From: Glandiceps talaboti
Lineage: Eukaryota > Hemichordata > Enteropneusta > Spengelidae
Reading direction: 5' to 3'
Assembly: GCF_964340395.1 (NCBI RefSeq)
Contig: NC_135551.1
Location: 6,760,463 to 6,824,462, forward strand
DNA length: 64,000 nt
Below the pieces are notes generated by a model that worked only from the letters and a program-made list of their open reading frames with translations, had not been told where the DNA came from and did no database searches. Positions 1 through 11,142 of this stretch are shown here, one piece after another (the first letter of the stretch is position 1; every line of letters begins with the position of its first letter). The translations under genes and the position numbers were made by a program.

Positions 1-885
1 AAAATTTGATGCGAAGTCAAGTGCTTCATCTAGACGTTTCTGGGTGATTGATGGGTAGAATTCAACTACATCAAACGTGAGGAAAGAGCATGATTGCTTA
101 TTGGTAATAGATGTGAACCATTCAATGACAGAATTAGTGTTTTTCCATTGATGGGTATTAGTGGCCTTGATAATATCCTTGTTAATACGGTCGAGTATGG
201 TTTTACTTACAATTCCGATTTCACTTTTTGCGGGGTTGATTAGTCTACATTGAACGTGGTTGGGAAAGTTATCTTTATGGTCCTTGATTGTAATGAATGC
301 TGGTTTCTGCGCAAGTGTTTCAATTCTATCATCCAGTTGAAGTTTCTCTGCGATACATTTTGCTTCGGCATTGATTTGTCCGGTTTGTGAAGTGGAAGTC
401 CTCCTGTATTTCGCTGTGGTATTGTCTTTTAACAGTTTTTTGTATTCTTCCTTCTGTAACTTGTAATGATTGTTAGTTTTGTCGGCTGGGATAAACATGT
501 TTTCAGACTGTTTGATACATTTAGCATCTTTGCGTAGCTTATTTAAAAATTGACATTTGATGTTCCTAAATTTTATGTTCTCGATAACATGTAGCAGATC
601 TTCTTCAAACTTAATCATTTCATCAATCTGGGGTGGTGTTTTTCTTGATTTAAAGCCGTAGGTTTCCTTCTGCTTAGGTTTGGCCTCTGGATGAAGGTAG
701 AAGAAGGCTTTCCATCTCATTCTTTTTATCACGCTTTCAGTTTTCTCGATTAATCTTTTTGTGTACTCACGGTCATCTGGTAGTGGGATATTCTTCATGG
801 AGTATCGGAAGTTCACTCGTTCCATTATTGACAAAAGTAGGAGAGTGCTCAACAAGTAGGAGCAATTAAATACATATAATTTCAT
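1..885 (-). CDS. Penelope-like reverse transcriptase, N-terminal part (3' end outside window)
   Basis: The frame is open from a stop at 913-915 to the window edge. ATG candidates lie at 885 and 825 (minus strand); the first adds a 20-residue hydrophobic N-terminus, the second starts MERVNFRYSMKN. Counting from 825, 275 codons are visible. A block FITIKDHK...CRLINPAKSEIG near residues 180-205 and RT motif A, FDVVEFYPSIT, at about 251-261 (catalytic Asp 252) are typical of the PLE/telomerase-like RT branch. The frame has no stop or shift, so this half could be functional. The YxDD motif and any GIY-YIG endonuclease would lie left of base 1. It is not listed as a closed frame because no stop occurs inside the window. 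Confidence 0.85.
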   Translation of the reverse strand, partial: MKLYVFNCSYLLSTLLLLSIMERVNFRYSMKNIPLPDDREYTKRLIEKTESVIKRMRWKAFFYLHPEAKPKQKETYGFKSRKTPPQIDEMIKFEEDLLHVIENIKFRNIKCQFLNKLRKDAKCIKQSENMFIPADKTNNHYKLQKEEYKKLLKDNTTAKYRRTSTSQTGQINAEAKCIAEKLQLDDRIETLAQKPAFITIKDHKDNFPNHVQCRLINPAKSEIGIVSKTILDRINKDIIKATNTHQWKNTNSVIEWFTSITNKQSCSFLTFDVVEFYPSITQKRLDEALDFASNF

Positions 886-974
886 TCTTCTTTCGCCAAG
901 TAGAGTGCTCGATCACCTTGAAGAGCTATCATACATAAAAATGAAAGAAGACGAGTCTGATATTACATAGTGGA

Positions 975-1018
975 ATTACACTACGGACCGTTTCACCCGA
1001 AGGATCGTCAGGTGTAAT
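975..1018 (-). ncRNA. Hammerhead ribozyme fold (type I, minimal stem III) in PLE leader
   Basis: Minus strand from 1018: stem I ATTACAC, core CTGACGA, stem II CC-TTCG-GG flanked by a U·U pair position, core GAA, stem III ACG-GTC-CGT, cleavage nucleotide A after GU, then stem I strand GTGTAAT (7 bp). All invariant core positions are present. The 3-bp stem III with a 3-base loop matches the minimal hammerheads known from Penelope-like elements. It sits about 90 bases upstream of the RT start. The U·U at positions 10.1/11.1 departs from the usual G-C, but the other two copies in this window share it. Confidence 0.75.
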
Positions 1019-1268
1019 AGTGTGGTTTAATAGTATACATCCTGCATTATGTACATAACTTATGTGTGTTCACTGACGGCTGTGTGTACACAAAAAGATT
1101 GACAACAAAGGTTACGTATTATTAAGTAAGAACTTGTTAGCGTGCCGGCATTTACTGATTAATTCAGTTCTGCTGTTCGTTGATTTGTCGGCAGTTATAA
1201 TAAAATATTTTTCCCAGAGGCACAGTTGACATCGTTTGGTAACGTTAGAGTATGAGGAAGCCTGCTTG

Positions 1269-1528
1269 ACACTAGTAGGGATTTTAGTACAGAATACGTC
1301 ATTTTCCGTACTATAGTTCAGATTGAGTTCAATTCTGTACTTTTATGCTGATGAGGTGGACGTTTCTGTACTTTCCCATTAGCGCCTGTCTAATCGGATT
1401 ATACTCGATCTGAAAAATAGTTCAGATTGCGAGTCGGAAGTGATTTGAATACATTTGCATTTAGTTCAGAATATATTCATGAGTTCACCCCGATAACCGG
1501 GCAGTAAACAAATGAATATTCAAATCTA
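1269..1528 (+). repeat. PLE terminal repeat (pLTR), inverted copy 1
   Basis: 260 bp from ACACTAGTAGGG to ATTCAAATCTA. It is the reverse complement of 29679-29938, with one difference seen (T/A near 1344) and no indels noticed. It lies upstream of the RT frame of PLE copy A, whereas the other copy lies downstream of the RT/GIY-YIG frame of copy B, so 5' and 3' repeats of this family are inverted relative to each other. Weak similarity (TGCAAGC) continues a few bases past the outer end. Confidence 0.9.
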
Positions 1529-3989
1529 CCGTGCTTGCAATCAATACGTACATAAACGCTATACGTGTAGCTAGTGTATTCGATACATATATGTATGTAT
1601 ATAAGCAGGCTTATGATATGAACTACATGGTTAGGGCGTACGTAGATTGTAATATCACAGGGCTCATTTTGAAATAAATGTTCGTAGTACGCCTTTTCAT
1701 TATGCACTACATACCACCACCACTAAACGTGTTTCACATTTCTACGCGTTTGATGCATAGTAATACAGATTTAGATGACATGACAATCGTTTCCAATAAT
1801 AGTTTAAAATTGGGCCACAAATATTGCTAGTGTATGGAGCTTCTTAACAAACCTGACCGGCCAATAGCGTCAACAAACTCACAGTAGAGACGTGCTGACA
1901 GATTTGAGTCTGTGGACATTATTTCTAGCTAAGTAAAATTGAGTGACTATTGGGAATATTATGGCAGTATCTACCCATGTCATCCATGTCGTCTATAGTT
2001 TCTGACGGACTGTGTTATGTACAACGTAACGCTGAACGAAATACGGTCCATCAGGAATTAACTAGACTAACCTCTATGGGAATAGTATTCTTGTCCATGA
2101 GTCGTTTATAGAACAATTAAGTGTTAGGGTGTGATCTTCACAGTAATAAACAAGCCTTTAGAAGAACAACAGGTATTCACGCCTCAAATATCTTGGGCAT
2201 TATCCAAATTACGATCATGAGCACCAAAGTAAAGGAAATACTTAATGACGTTCGGCGTACCTATGGGTACATGCCCGGCATCCATGTAACTGTTATATCA
2301 CTCTACTTGACGATTCTGAGGGCCCTCATCTCTTATTCTCTTGTTTTATTTCAATGTGGTATACTCATAACTCCTGTTTTTATAGTATAACTGTACAATG
2401 CAAGCTATATACAATGTAAATCATTCATTCAATCTTTATTTACTCTACTCACTCTGTTTGAGAGTGTATGGTACAAAAGAAATGTATAGTTCTTTTCGAA
2501 TGACAAAGGCCTACTATAGAAGCCTTTTGTGATCCATTCATGTCAAACTACTTTGTTTGGTTGTGACTTTAAACGCGCGTGCTTCTCAGGTGAAGCTGTG
2601 AATTTTATTTTAGCGTCACTCTCTCGATCACTTTCGAAGACACGAGATAATATACAGATTGATTTATCACAATGTTCTGTGTTCGCATCATACCAAGATT
2701 ACTCATTACACGAATATATCTCTCCAATCTCTATACGTTCCCTCGATAAAAGTTCATTCAGAACAACTTAAGTTCATACATTTGTTTGGGTCTGGTTATC
2801 TTGGTGAAGTTTATAAGAAAAATTTCTAGTTCGACCAGTAATTGTCCCCTATTATGCATATCGCACAATGTATATGTTTGAAACATATAAAATGTATAAC
2901 TTTCGACAACAGAATAAGATTTGACAATACATGCAATATGTTAGCAATGGAGGTACCTGTCACCTATTATTTATGGTCACTGTTCGTTTTATTTATACTT
3001 TAGAGCAATTAAGTGTGTATGTGGTGGCAGATGTCATTTGTTTGTTCGTGATTGGCTCTGCAGTACTAGTTGTCTTCACTGAAGTAGGGAGGGTTATTTT
3101 TCTGTTTCCCAATGGATCTGCAGACTGCATGGGCTGGACAAACACGAAAAAAAAGACCGACGCGCAGAAACAATTCGCTCCTTTTTGGCCTTTTTTATAG
3201 TAATCGTTTTGATCGGATTGAAATCTAGATGTACGATGGGTACAAATAGGCATGGAATGGGTTACCTTGTTTATGGTATTAGTCGTATTGGCTTCGATCA
3301 GTGCATTCCAGATTTTCATGAGTCATGTGTGCACATTGCACAGATATCTGCAGAATACTTAAAAGGATTATGGGTAATGTATGCATATGCGGGAAAAACA
3401 AACTGCTGTAAGGAGCACTGACTTTGCCCTCATATCTTCATCCCATTTTGCACTGAAGAAGTTTCACATGGCTCTCATATTTCATATATACTCTTTCTAA
3501 ATATATGGTGATGCAACATGAGTAGAAATAACTGGGGTTAACTAAGTTTGGTAGTCAATATAGCAGGTTTACCATCAAACTGACGCAAAATTTGATTCAA
3601 ATTTGTCTAGTAAAAACCGTTGGCCCAGTTGTCGATTAGGCTTACAAGTTACACAAAGCATGATAAGACACTGTGGATGGTGCAAATAAACAACATGCGA
3701 AATGCCAAATACCAAATGCAAACAATACAAGCGAACAAAAGGGCCTGTATGCACTCTAATAGCCCGATATTTTGCCTAAAATCAGGCTCACATGTGCGAA
3801 CGGTGTGTTTTTGACGTACCTAGTAGGCAGTGATGTAGATAATAGCCGGTTACCGGTCACAACGCCCAGCTATAACTTATAAGTATAACAGTTGTGGGAC
3901 CGGCTTAGGAAAGTACTCAAACCTGACGATCATTGAACAAATTCTAAGGTTGGAAAATTAAATATGAGTTGCCCGGAAGTTCTAATAGC
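1529..3989. other. Noncoding stretch, no gene recognised
   Basis: AT-rich sequence with only short frames (under 110 codons) lacking recognisable domains or codon bias. The frame on the minus strand at 3319-2993 and the overlapping plus-strand frame at 2931-3200 are mutually antisense, as expected by chance. Confidence 0.5.
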
Positions 3990-4280
3990 AAGTAAAATAC
4001 CCAAAGTGTAAACAAAAAGATAAATTAATTCATAATTATTTGGAAAACATTTGACGATTACGCAGTAAAACAAGACTGGCCACGCTATCACTAGCGAAAG
4101 CCTTCGAACTAGTTTCATAACGACCGGACGTTGAAGGAAGCGCGAAGCGAAGTGTGAGGTCAATGTGACGTCTCATGATGATGTATGATGCATCAACATG
4201 ACGTTTACGTAGAGTAGCACTAAATGTTTTCTAAACTTCAGTGGAAAGAATTTTTGTCGATCAGACACTGACTATGTTTA
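3990..4280 (+). repeat. Dispersed repeat, copy 1 (partner 59965-60220)
   Basis: Shares an interrupted alignment with 59965-60220: TTTGACGATTACGC, TCACTAGCGAAAG, CCGGACG, GTCAATGTGAC and CTTCAGTGGAA blocks occur in the same order in both. Divergence and indels make it an old copy. Family not recognised. Confidence 0.6.
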
Positions 4281-4657
4281 AATTCTTAAAACATCTGAGA
4301 AAACTGAAGAGGGGAAGCAAAATGTGACACTGACAGACAAGCCAGACGTACGGCACATGTACAGAAGGCGAGGCACACCCTCTGGTGCAAACTGGACAAT
4401 TATCGTGCGTGTCACGTATAAGGCATCAGATGTAATACATGTAGCTAACCAAATGTTCTTGTACTGCAGTCTTTCTTGTAACATGTATTGGAAATTGTCA
4501 GAAACCTGATGATTTTATGACTGAATAAGTTTCGATAAAGAATTCTCATACTTTCAGTTAAATTATCTGATGGCCGGGAAGCAAGACATTTTTTAAACAT
4601 TTAGTGCAACATTTGATACTGATGATAAGCGACGTTGATGACGGGTACAGTGATATA
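4281..4657. other. Noncoding flank left of the Ty3/gypsy element
   Basis: No supported feature. Two overlapping antisense frames of about 65 codons at 4278-4509 are treated as chance. The segment ends at the 5-bp target duplication CATGT (4658-4662). Confidence 0.5.
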
Positions 4658-4662
4658 CATGT

Positions 4663-5245
4663 ATTACTACTGATCTTCGCACACAGCTGATAGACCAAGT
4701 AATAACACCCGAATCACTCTCATATCTCATATCTGACTCAACTTCTGTATGTACGTACCAGGATCACACTTGAACTTTAAAGGGAATTAGCTCAGACTAC
4801 ACAGTTTGTGTATAAATCTACACTCGAGACGAAGGCAAACACCCAGCATAGTGCCTCGTTCATTGACTTCCCGCGAAGCCAAGTCCTCTTGCCAAATCAT
4901 GAGTGAAGTGCCTGTCAGTCCCGTGTTCTTTATTGTGACGTCCGTAAAGTCTAAATATACATAACGCATGGCCAATGGCCAAATAATTAATGCATTCCAT
5001 ATAGAGCTTTTCTAGGCGTGATCATGCCCTAAAAATATACTCAAAACATTGATGAATGATCACTATGAATCCTAGATATTTATGAAATGCAGACCGTCGT
5101 CTCATGTATTCGAGTATGCTTGGAATCCTGTGTGGTCTAAATCCGATATCCTTGAGACAGTCTTTTGACCTTTCAGTCAAACTAGGCCATGCGATGTTGT
5201 TAAAATATTCAGTTTACTGAAAATATAAATATGTCATCTGTGACA
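4663..5245 (-). repeat. 3' LTR of the Ty3/gypsy element
   Basis: 583 bp; on the minus strand it runs from TGTCACAGATGACATA to CAGTAGTAAT. Its left border abuts CATGT, one half of the target duplication. A 62-codon frame inside it recurs unchanged in the other LTR and is not regarded as a gene. Confidence 0.97.
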
Positions 5246-5260
5246 CTTTCCCCTCTTTCC
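5246..5260 (-). other. Polypurine tract
   Basis: Minus strand GGAAAGAGGGGAAAG, pure purine, directly before the TGTCAC start of the 3' LTR. This is the expected site for plus-strand priming during reverse transcription. Confidence 0.9.
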
Positions 5261-6603
5261 AAAATTTGTAACGCCCTCGTTACAGACTAAAATATCTAAA
5301 AAATAATTTACCCTTCATAAATGAAAATTGAAAAGTCTTAGAAGTAATTAATGCTGTTTCGTATGAAGTGTTAGAAATGTAAAATTTATACGACCCTTGA
5401 AAACTAAGATTGCTAAAATCTCAAATTCGGAACCAGATATACTTGTTTCGTCAACATGTACTTTAATGAATAAATGACATCAAAGAGAGACATCACAGAT
5501 AATTAGAAAATTGAATTGTAGAATAATTATATCCTGAGTTGGCTATTGAATTGTGTACTTCTCAATCACATCACAAACATACGTTCGACTGGCCAGTCTT
5601 TTTCAATCATTCACACAATCATACTGATAGATATGACCATCCATAACGTACTGTTCGGGCCCCCTCTATTTTCATTAACACTACCAGACAAGTACAGTCA
5701 TCAATAAAATTCTCAGGTCTAAAGAACTTTGCTAGGAATTTTATATCTGCAGCATTTAAAAGTTGAATATAAAGAAATATAAATAGAAGAATGTTCTAAT
5801 GTTGACCAAGTTATACCCGATTCATCGTGTACATAACTGAATTATAACATAAGTATTCCTATCTGAAAGGAATGTAGGTATCTGTCTTGTAAAATCAAAT
5901 GATGACATTAAATATCTATGCTATGAATAAATATTAACTCTTAAATATTTCATCACGCCAATATTGAAAATTGTCACTGACAAATGGTCAGCATGCCATA
6001 TTCGTGATCATATTCCAAATTGAATCTTTAACTGCAGACGAAATCAATATTATGAAAAAATGGTGTAGCATAAAAGTGTGTGTCAGTGATGTCGTCTTTG
6101 TTTAGTGAAGTCAAAATTAACCAGTCAATGTTATTCAAGTAATCTAAGTCCAGTAACTTGTGATTTCACCCTGATATCAGCTATCAAGAACACTGACCTA
6201 AATGTATTGTCTTACAGCTATCCTTAAGTTACACTAACTAATCAGCTGTTACAGTCATCAAGAGAAGTCAGTTGCGCCAACACCATCATTGTCGTGTAAG
6301 AAACCCTACGTCATTATTTAAACATTACAGGCATCTTAGCTGTTCATCCATGTTTAAAATTTGACATCTTCAGTATGTTAACGACTTATACAGAACTATT
6401 AAGACCATTAATATTAATCCAATAAGTCAATTTAGTTTTCATTACAAGTAACCTGATTGACCATAAGTAGGTTGGCAATTTTCTCATTGCGATTCAATAT
6501 ACCCTTTGAATCAATACCACTAGAAATTATGCACGCTGCTCAAGTGAAAATAGTCCTTTCTCATCGAGTATATGGGTGCAATTTTCTTTGTATCTATAAA
6601 TGA
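5261..6603 (-). other. Untranslated region of the element between pol stop and PPT
   Basis: About 1.34 kb without a coding frame, AT-rich. Some Ty3/gypsy elements carry an env-like or accessory gene here; no membrane protein or other frame is visible on either strand. Confidence 0.7.
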
Positions 6604-9600
6604 TTATGGACATTTTTGTTTGCCCTTTGGTGACCCCATAATTGGAACTGGTGCACGTTTGAGGACCTCTAATGCAGCTTTGTTCAGATTCTGACTAGGT
6701 TCCCATGAGTTTTTGTCGGATGAAAATCCAGCCCACTTGATTAGATATTGCAATTGACCATTTTTGTACCGTCCTTTCATAATTTTCTCTATACCAAAAT
6801 AGTTATCATTGTCGTCTTTATCAGTATTTACATCAGAGTCATTCTCAACACTCTGTTCTAACCTCCGTCTCTCAGCACGTGTGCGTACATTGTTACGCCA
6901 AGTTTTAGAGGCTGTAGTCTGTATTTGCTTGCTTCCTGTTTCAGGAGCACTCTGGTCCTGTGGGATGCTATACAATTCTGTATCAGATTGTAAATGGTAG
7001 TTTGTACTTTGTGTTCTTTGGTTCACTAACGGATCAATGCCTTGGCTATCTTCTACATCGTCTGAAGTGTGCATGTCAGTATTTCTGCCACTTAGAAGAT
7101 GGTCTGGCCGTAAACGGGCATGTTTTAACCTATTTGCATGAATCACCTTATTGTATTTCTTAGAACTGTCAATATATTGAAGTTTGAAATTGACAGGTGA
7201 GACTTGTTCCTTGATACGAAAAGGTCCCCGAAATGGATGATGAAACTTTGGACTGCATCCAACTTTTACGGCTGGATGATGAAGATACACTATATCACCT
7301 ACTGTAAACTTATGTGATGTATTCGCTTTTGCATCATAACGCAATTTCATATCTGCTTGTGCCTTTGTTATGTTCTCCTTTGCTAACTGTATCGCCATGT
7401 TTCTACATCTTGCCATTTCATGAAGATGAAAATCGACATTCCTTGATACACCTAGTCGCGGTAATATTTCAGCATCAACCGGAAGTCTAGGTTCAGTACC
7501 GAACATCACTTTGAAAGGTGACATTTTCGTAGTTTCATGGGGTGTGGCCCTATATGCAAATAACACAGATTGGAGATATACATCCCAATCATCAGATTCG
7601 TCTGATGTATACATTGATAACATATTTAAAAGCGTACTGTTCATACGTTCAGTGAGCCCGTTGCATGCTGGGTGATATGCAGATGAACGTGTCTTTGTAA
7701 TATCAAAAAATCTACATACTTCCTTAATAAGATGTGACATGAACGATGCTCCTTGATCTGATAACAAGGAATTTGGGAATCCATATACACAAAAGATATC
7801 CTCAAATAATACCTTAGCGACTGTTTCCGCCCGAGTATTCGGAAGAGCGAAGGCCCATGCAAACTTGGAAAGATATTCTGTAACTACCAGAATGTAACTG
7901 TTTCCGCGTTTCGTAGTCTTTAATTTGCCTAAGAAATCAAAACCAATGCGGTCCATTAAACCATTAACAGGTATTGGCAATAATTGACTTCTATAACGAC
8001 GCCCTCTTTTTCTCATATGACAATGAGAACATAAAGCTACATAATCATTGACGTCCTTAAGTAGATTATCCCAATAGTATTTTGTTCTGATCGCATGTAA
8101 TGTCCTTGAAGTTCCCAAATGACCTCCTGTGACATCATCATGAATTCGCTTTAGTATGTAAAGTTGTAATGTTTTAGGCACGACAAGTTGTCTAATACAA
8201 TCTTTCGCCTTGTACGACTTTCCTGTGGGGGACCAAAAATGGTATAGGACATTGTTTAATAACACATAATTCGCATGCCCTTGAATTAATTTTTGTGCAT
8301 GTTTTGCTTCTTTTGGTAGTTCACCATTCTCCAAATAAGCTATAATAGGCTTTATGTGCCGGTCTGCTCTTTGCAATTTTGACATGTGTTCCGACCTTAT
8401 GTCGAAGTCATCAACATCTATAACGTTATTAAGTGAAGAAGTAATCTCTGAGTTTCGCGAGTTATTTTGCCGGCTTAATGCAACTTCACTATCAGATTTC
8501 TCATATAAATACCTTATATCAACAATAGAATCATCAGCTGTGTTTGTCTGCATATGTGCAATTTCAGGTATGATAGTATTGTCTGGTATCTCCAGAGTTA
8601 ACACTGAGGGAATGACATCGTCAGTTTGAGTGGCCTGACTTGTGCAAGTATCAGATGTACTAAAATCTGAATCTTTGTATGTCTCTTTTGGATATTTACG
8701 TCTTGATAGACAATCTGCATGTGGAATACTCAAACCTGATCTGTGCTCGATATCAAATGTATATTCCTGTACTTTTAATACCCATCTGGCTATACGACCG
8801 CTAGATGTTTTTGTTTTGAATAGATATGGCAAATTTGCATGATCAGTAACTACTGTAAAACGGTTTCCACGAAGATATGCATCACATTGAGCTAAACCAT
8901 GCAATACTGCAAGAGCCTCACGTTCAGTCGTTGTATAATTTCGCTGCCCACGGCTAAGCGATCTTCCTCCATAACAAATTGGATGTTCTACATTGTCCTG
9001 GTTTTGTGCTAAAACATAGCCAACACTATACGCAGATGCATCGGTATAAAGGATAAATGGCTGTCCATATCGTGGATAACCTAATAGCGGAGCATTGACC
9101 AGTGCATGTTTCAATGTATCAAATGCCTGTTGACATTTATCATCCCAGACGAACTTTTTGTCCTTTTTGAATAGATCATATAATGGGCCCGCAATCTTGG
9201 AAAAATCCTTTATGAACTTACGATAGAAGCCGGCTAAGCCTAAAAAGGACTTTAACTGTTTCACATTTTTCGGGACTGGAAAGGTTTTGACGGCTTGTAT
9301 TTTATTTGGGTCAGTTGCAATACCATTCTCATTTAAGATATGTCCTAGAAATTTAACTTCTCGTTTGGCAAAATGACATTTCTTTGGACCAAGTTTGAGA
9401 TTAGCTGAACGCAAACGTGTGAGGACCATTTCCAGGTGATCTAGGTGATCACTAAATGTTTTGCTGAACAAAATTAAATCATCCACATATATTACTAAGT
9501 TTTCCCACAGCATTTTTCGGAACAGAAACTGCATTGTTTGCTGAAACGAACAGCTACTATTGCGTAATCCCTGTGGTAAAGTCTTCCATTCAAATTTCCC

Positions 9601-10872
9601 ATCAAGACTAACAAACGCGGTTTTGTACGAATCTTTGTCATTTATAGCCAATTGCCAAAATCCGCTTGTCATATCTAATGTAGTAAAGTATTTTGGAGCC
9701 TGACTTCCCACCATATCGATTGCATCTGTTACCCCTGGCAACGGAAATACTATCGGTACTGTTTGTTTGTTCAATTCTCTATAATCAACAACTAAGCGCC
9801 ACCCCGCCCCTGAAGGTTTCTTAACGAGTAGTAATGGTGACGAATATGGTGATGTGGAGGGTTTAATTATTCCTTGATCTAGCAAATTATCTAATTGTCG
9901 TCTAATTTCATTTCTTTTCTCTGGTGAAACACGATATGGTGGTCTAGATACTGGTCTAGCATTAGGTTCCAACTCAATTCGATGTTTGATCAAATCACAG
10001 TACCCTAATCTACCAGATTTATCTACAAAGGCATCCCTGTGCTTCCAAAGAATTGAGCGAAGGTCATGTAGTTGTTGGTCTGTCAAGTCATCCTCATTGA
10101 GATTAAATTGTGAAAAGAATTCGTCTTGTCCTTGTGTAGTTGTGGTGTTAACAGCTGTCCGGTCTCTGGTATGTAGGTCACTGTCAAAATGGTATAGTTC
10201 AGTGTCATTTGGTAGTGGTGAAAATGACCCCAAACGAGTATTCCTTCTGAGAATTATGTCGTTGTCATTTGTGTTGACTATTCTAACAGAAACCAAATTG
10301 TTGTGTGTTTTGGTTAACACTCTTGCTGTAGCCAAACCTAAATGACTTAATGAACTTATATTCGGTGTTATACCTAAAACACCATTAGGATAATTTTTCC
10401 TAAGTCGCGCAGTTATAATGCATTCTGAATTAGCAGGTATCAAACATTTCTCATTTGCGCGCATTAATAATGCTGATCGCAGTGACAATTTTCGACTGGC
10501 TATGTCCACAACAGCTTTGTGTTTAGTCAAAAAGTCCATCCCTATAATTAGATTCTTGTGTAAATTTCTAATTATATGGACTGGCATATTGATACAACGG
10601 TTCCCAAATCTGACTGGAATTACAATAGTTCCAATAATTGGCAATTGATGACCGGAAGGTAAATTTATAGATCGATGTTGTGATTTCGAAATTCGTAAAC
10701 GATTTAATTTAGGTATCTTTTTCAACAAAGTAGTACAAATAACTGAATTTGTTGCACCTGTGTCAATCAGTGCTGGAATTTTGTGGTTGTATATGTCAAC
10801 ATTTATCATGTTATTATTTGAAACTTTAAAGTCATCAATTTCCATATTACTTAAAGAAGGTTTATTTAGCAT
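6604..10872 (-). CDS. pol: Ty3/gypsy Pol: protease-RT-RNase H-integrase-chromodomain
   Basis: 1422 codons from the ATG at 10872; the frame actually stays open back to the TAA at 11143 and gag is in the same frame. Domains: aspartic protease DTG at 37-39; reverse transcriptase about 315-515 with TTLDMTSGFWQ (Asp 400) and YVDD 462-465; RNase H from 605 with TDAS 610-613, Glu 650 and TDH near 676; integrase zinc finger H911, H918, C948, C951; integrase core Asp 979, Asp 1039, Glu 1075 (35-residue spacing); a GPF-type module near 1210; chromodomain about 1357-1408 (YFGIEKIM...YLIKWAGF...SWEP). All catalytic residues are present. The chromodomain usually directs integration to modified chromatin. 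Confidence 0.97.
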   Translation of the reverse strand: MLNKPSLSNMEIDDFKVSNNNMINVDIYNHKIPALIDTGATNSVICTTLLKKIPKLNRLRISKSQHRSINLPSGHQLPIIGTIVIPVRFGNRCINMPVHIIRNLHKNLIIGMDFLTKHKAVVDIASRKLSLRSALLMRANEKCLIPANSECIITARLRKNYPNGVLGITPNISSLSHLGLATARVLTKTHNNLVSVRIVNTNDNDIILRRNTRLGSFSPLPNDTELYHFDSDLHTRDRTAVNTTTTQGQDEFFSQFNLNEDDLTDQQLHDLRSILWKHRDAFVDKSGRLGYCDLIKHRIELEPNARPVSRPPYRVSPEKRNEIRRQLDNLLDQGIIKPSTSPYSSPLLLVKKPSGAGWRLVVDYRELNKQTVPIVFPLPGVTDAIDMVGSQAPKYFTTLDMTSGFWQLAINDKDSYKTAFVSLDGKFEWKTLPQGLRNSSCSFQQTMQFLFRKMLWENLVIYVDDLILFSKTFSDHLDHLEMVLTRLRSANLKLGPKKCHFAKREVKFLGHILNENGIATDPNKIQAVKTFPVPKNVKQLKSFLGLAGFYRKFIKDFSKIAGPLYDLFKKDKKFVWDDKCQQAFDTLKHALVNAPLLGYPRYGQPFILYTDASAYSVGYVLAQNQDNVEHPICYGGRSLSRGQRNYTTTEREALAVLHGLAQCDAYLRGNRFTVVTDHANLPYLFKTKTSSGRIARWVLKVQEYTFDIEHRSGLSIPHADCLSRRKYPKETYKDSDFSTSDTCTSQATQTDDVIPSVLTLEIPDNTIIPEIAHMQTNTADDSIVDIRYLYEKSDSEVALSRQNNSRNSEITSSLNNVIDVDDFDIRSEHMSKLQRADRHIKPIIAYLENGELPKEAKHAQKLIQGHANYVLLNNVLYHFWSPTGKSYKAKDCIRQLVVPKTLQLYILKRIHDDVTGGHLGTSRTLHAIRTKYYWDNLLKDVNDYVALCSHCHMRKRGRRYRSQLLPIPVNGLMDRIGFDFLGKLKTTKRGNSYILVVTEYLSKFAWAFALPNTRAETVAKVLFEDIFCVYGFPNSLLSDQGASFMSHLIKEVCRFFDITKTRSSAYHPACNGLTERMNSTLLNMLSMYTSDESDDWDVYLQSVLFAYRATPHETTKMSPFKVMFGTEPRLPVDAEILPRLGVSRNVDFHLHEMARCRNMAIQLAKENITKAQADMKLRYDAKANTSHKFTVGDIVYLHHPAVKVGCSPKFHHPFRGPFRIKEQVSPVNFKLQYIDSSKKYNKVIHANRLKHARLRPDHLLSGRNTDMHTSDDVEDSQGIDPLVNQRTQSTNYHLQSDTELYSIPQDQSAPETGSKQIQTTASKTWRNNVRTRAERRRLEQSVENDSDVNTDKDDNDNYFGIEKIMKGRYKNGQLQYLIKWAGFSSDKNSWEPSQNLNKAALEVLKRAPVPIMGSPKGKQKCP

Positions 10873-11142
10873 GCTGGATGTATTTACCTTGATACCTCCT
10901 GCATGCTTTACAGTAGAGTTAGAAGTATGAAATGGTCGCTTTTGTCGACACTTACTAGCAATATGACCATGCTTCTGACAGTTATAACATTTTCGTCTTA
11001 AATGTTTAGAAGATGATCGACTAAAACGATTTCTGTTATTACAATTGTGGTGTTGTTGTCCGTCACAGCTTGGACATTCAAACTGGTTTGGATAAAATGG
11101 CTGAAAGTTAGAGTCAGATTGAAAATAATTGTGAGGAATGTA
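10873..11142 (-). CDS. Nucleocapsid segment, in frame between gag TAA and pol
   Basis: 90 codons in the same frame as gag and pol, lying just after the TAA. They contain a retroviral-type CCHC zinc knuckle (CX2CX4HX4C, CYNCQKHGHIASKC, bases 10989-10948) in a basic, Arg/Lys-rich context. The nucleocapsid is normally the C-terminal part of Gag, so here the stop separates capsid from nucleocapsid. No ATG lies at its start; translation would need readthrough, reinitiation at 10872 (which would skip the knuckle), or the stop is a recent mutation. Confidence 0.85.

Larger units (their letters stand above)
1..1528 (-). mobile_element. Penelope-like element, copy A (5' part, runs off left edge)
   Basis: Read on the minus strand, the order is a 260-bp terminal repeat (1528-1269), a leader of about 380 bases holding a hammerhead-ribozyme fold (1018-975), then an open reverse-transcriptase frame from 885 to the window edge. 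Penelope-like elements are retroelements whose RT is usually fused to a GIY-YIG endonuclease; their flanking pseudo-LTRs may be direct or inverted and often carry minimal hammerheads. The same terminal repeat occurs in opposite orientation at the 3' end of copy B (29679-29938), which ties the two copies to one family. The element's end near 1528 is fuzzy by about 15 bases. Confidence 0.8.

Noticed and set aside
1345-1375. CTGATGA inside the PLE terminal repeat as a hammerhead core
   Set aside because: No GAAA follows on the same strand and no stem III can be formed; the real fold lies at 975-1018.
3915-3945. CTGACGATCATTGAAC resembling the hammerhead core
   Set aside because: Only GAAC, no stem II or stem III pairing.
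6809-10648. Plus-strand frames antisense to pol
   Set aside because: Shadows of the long pol frame.
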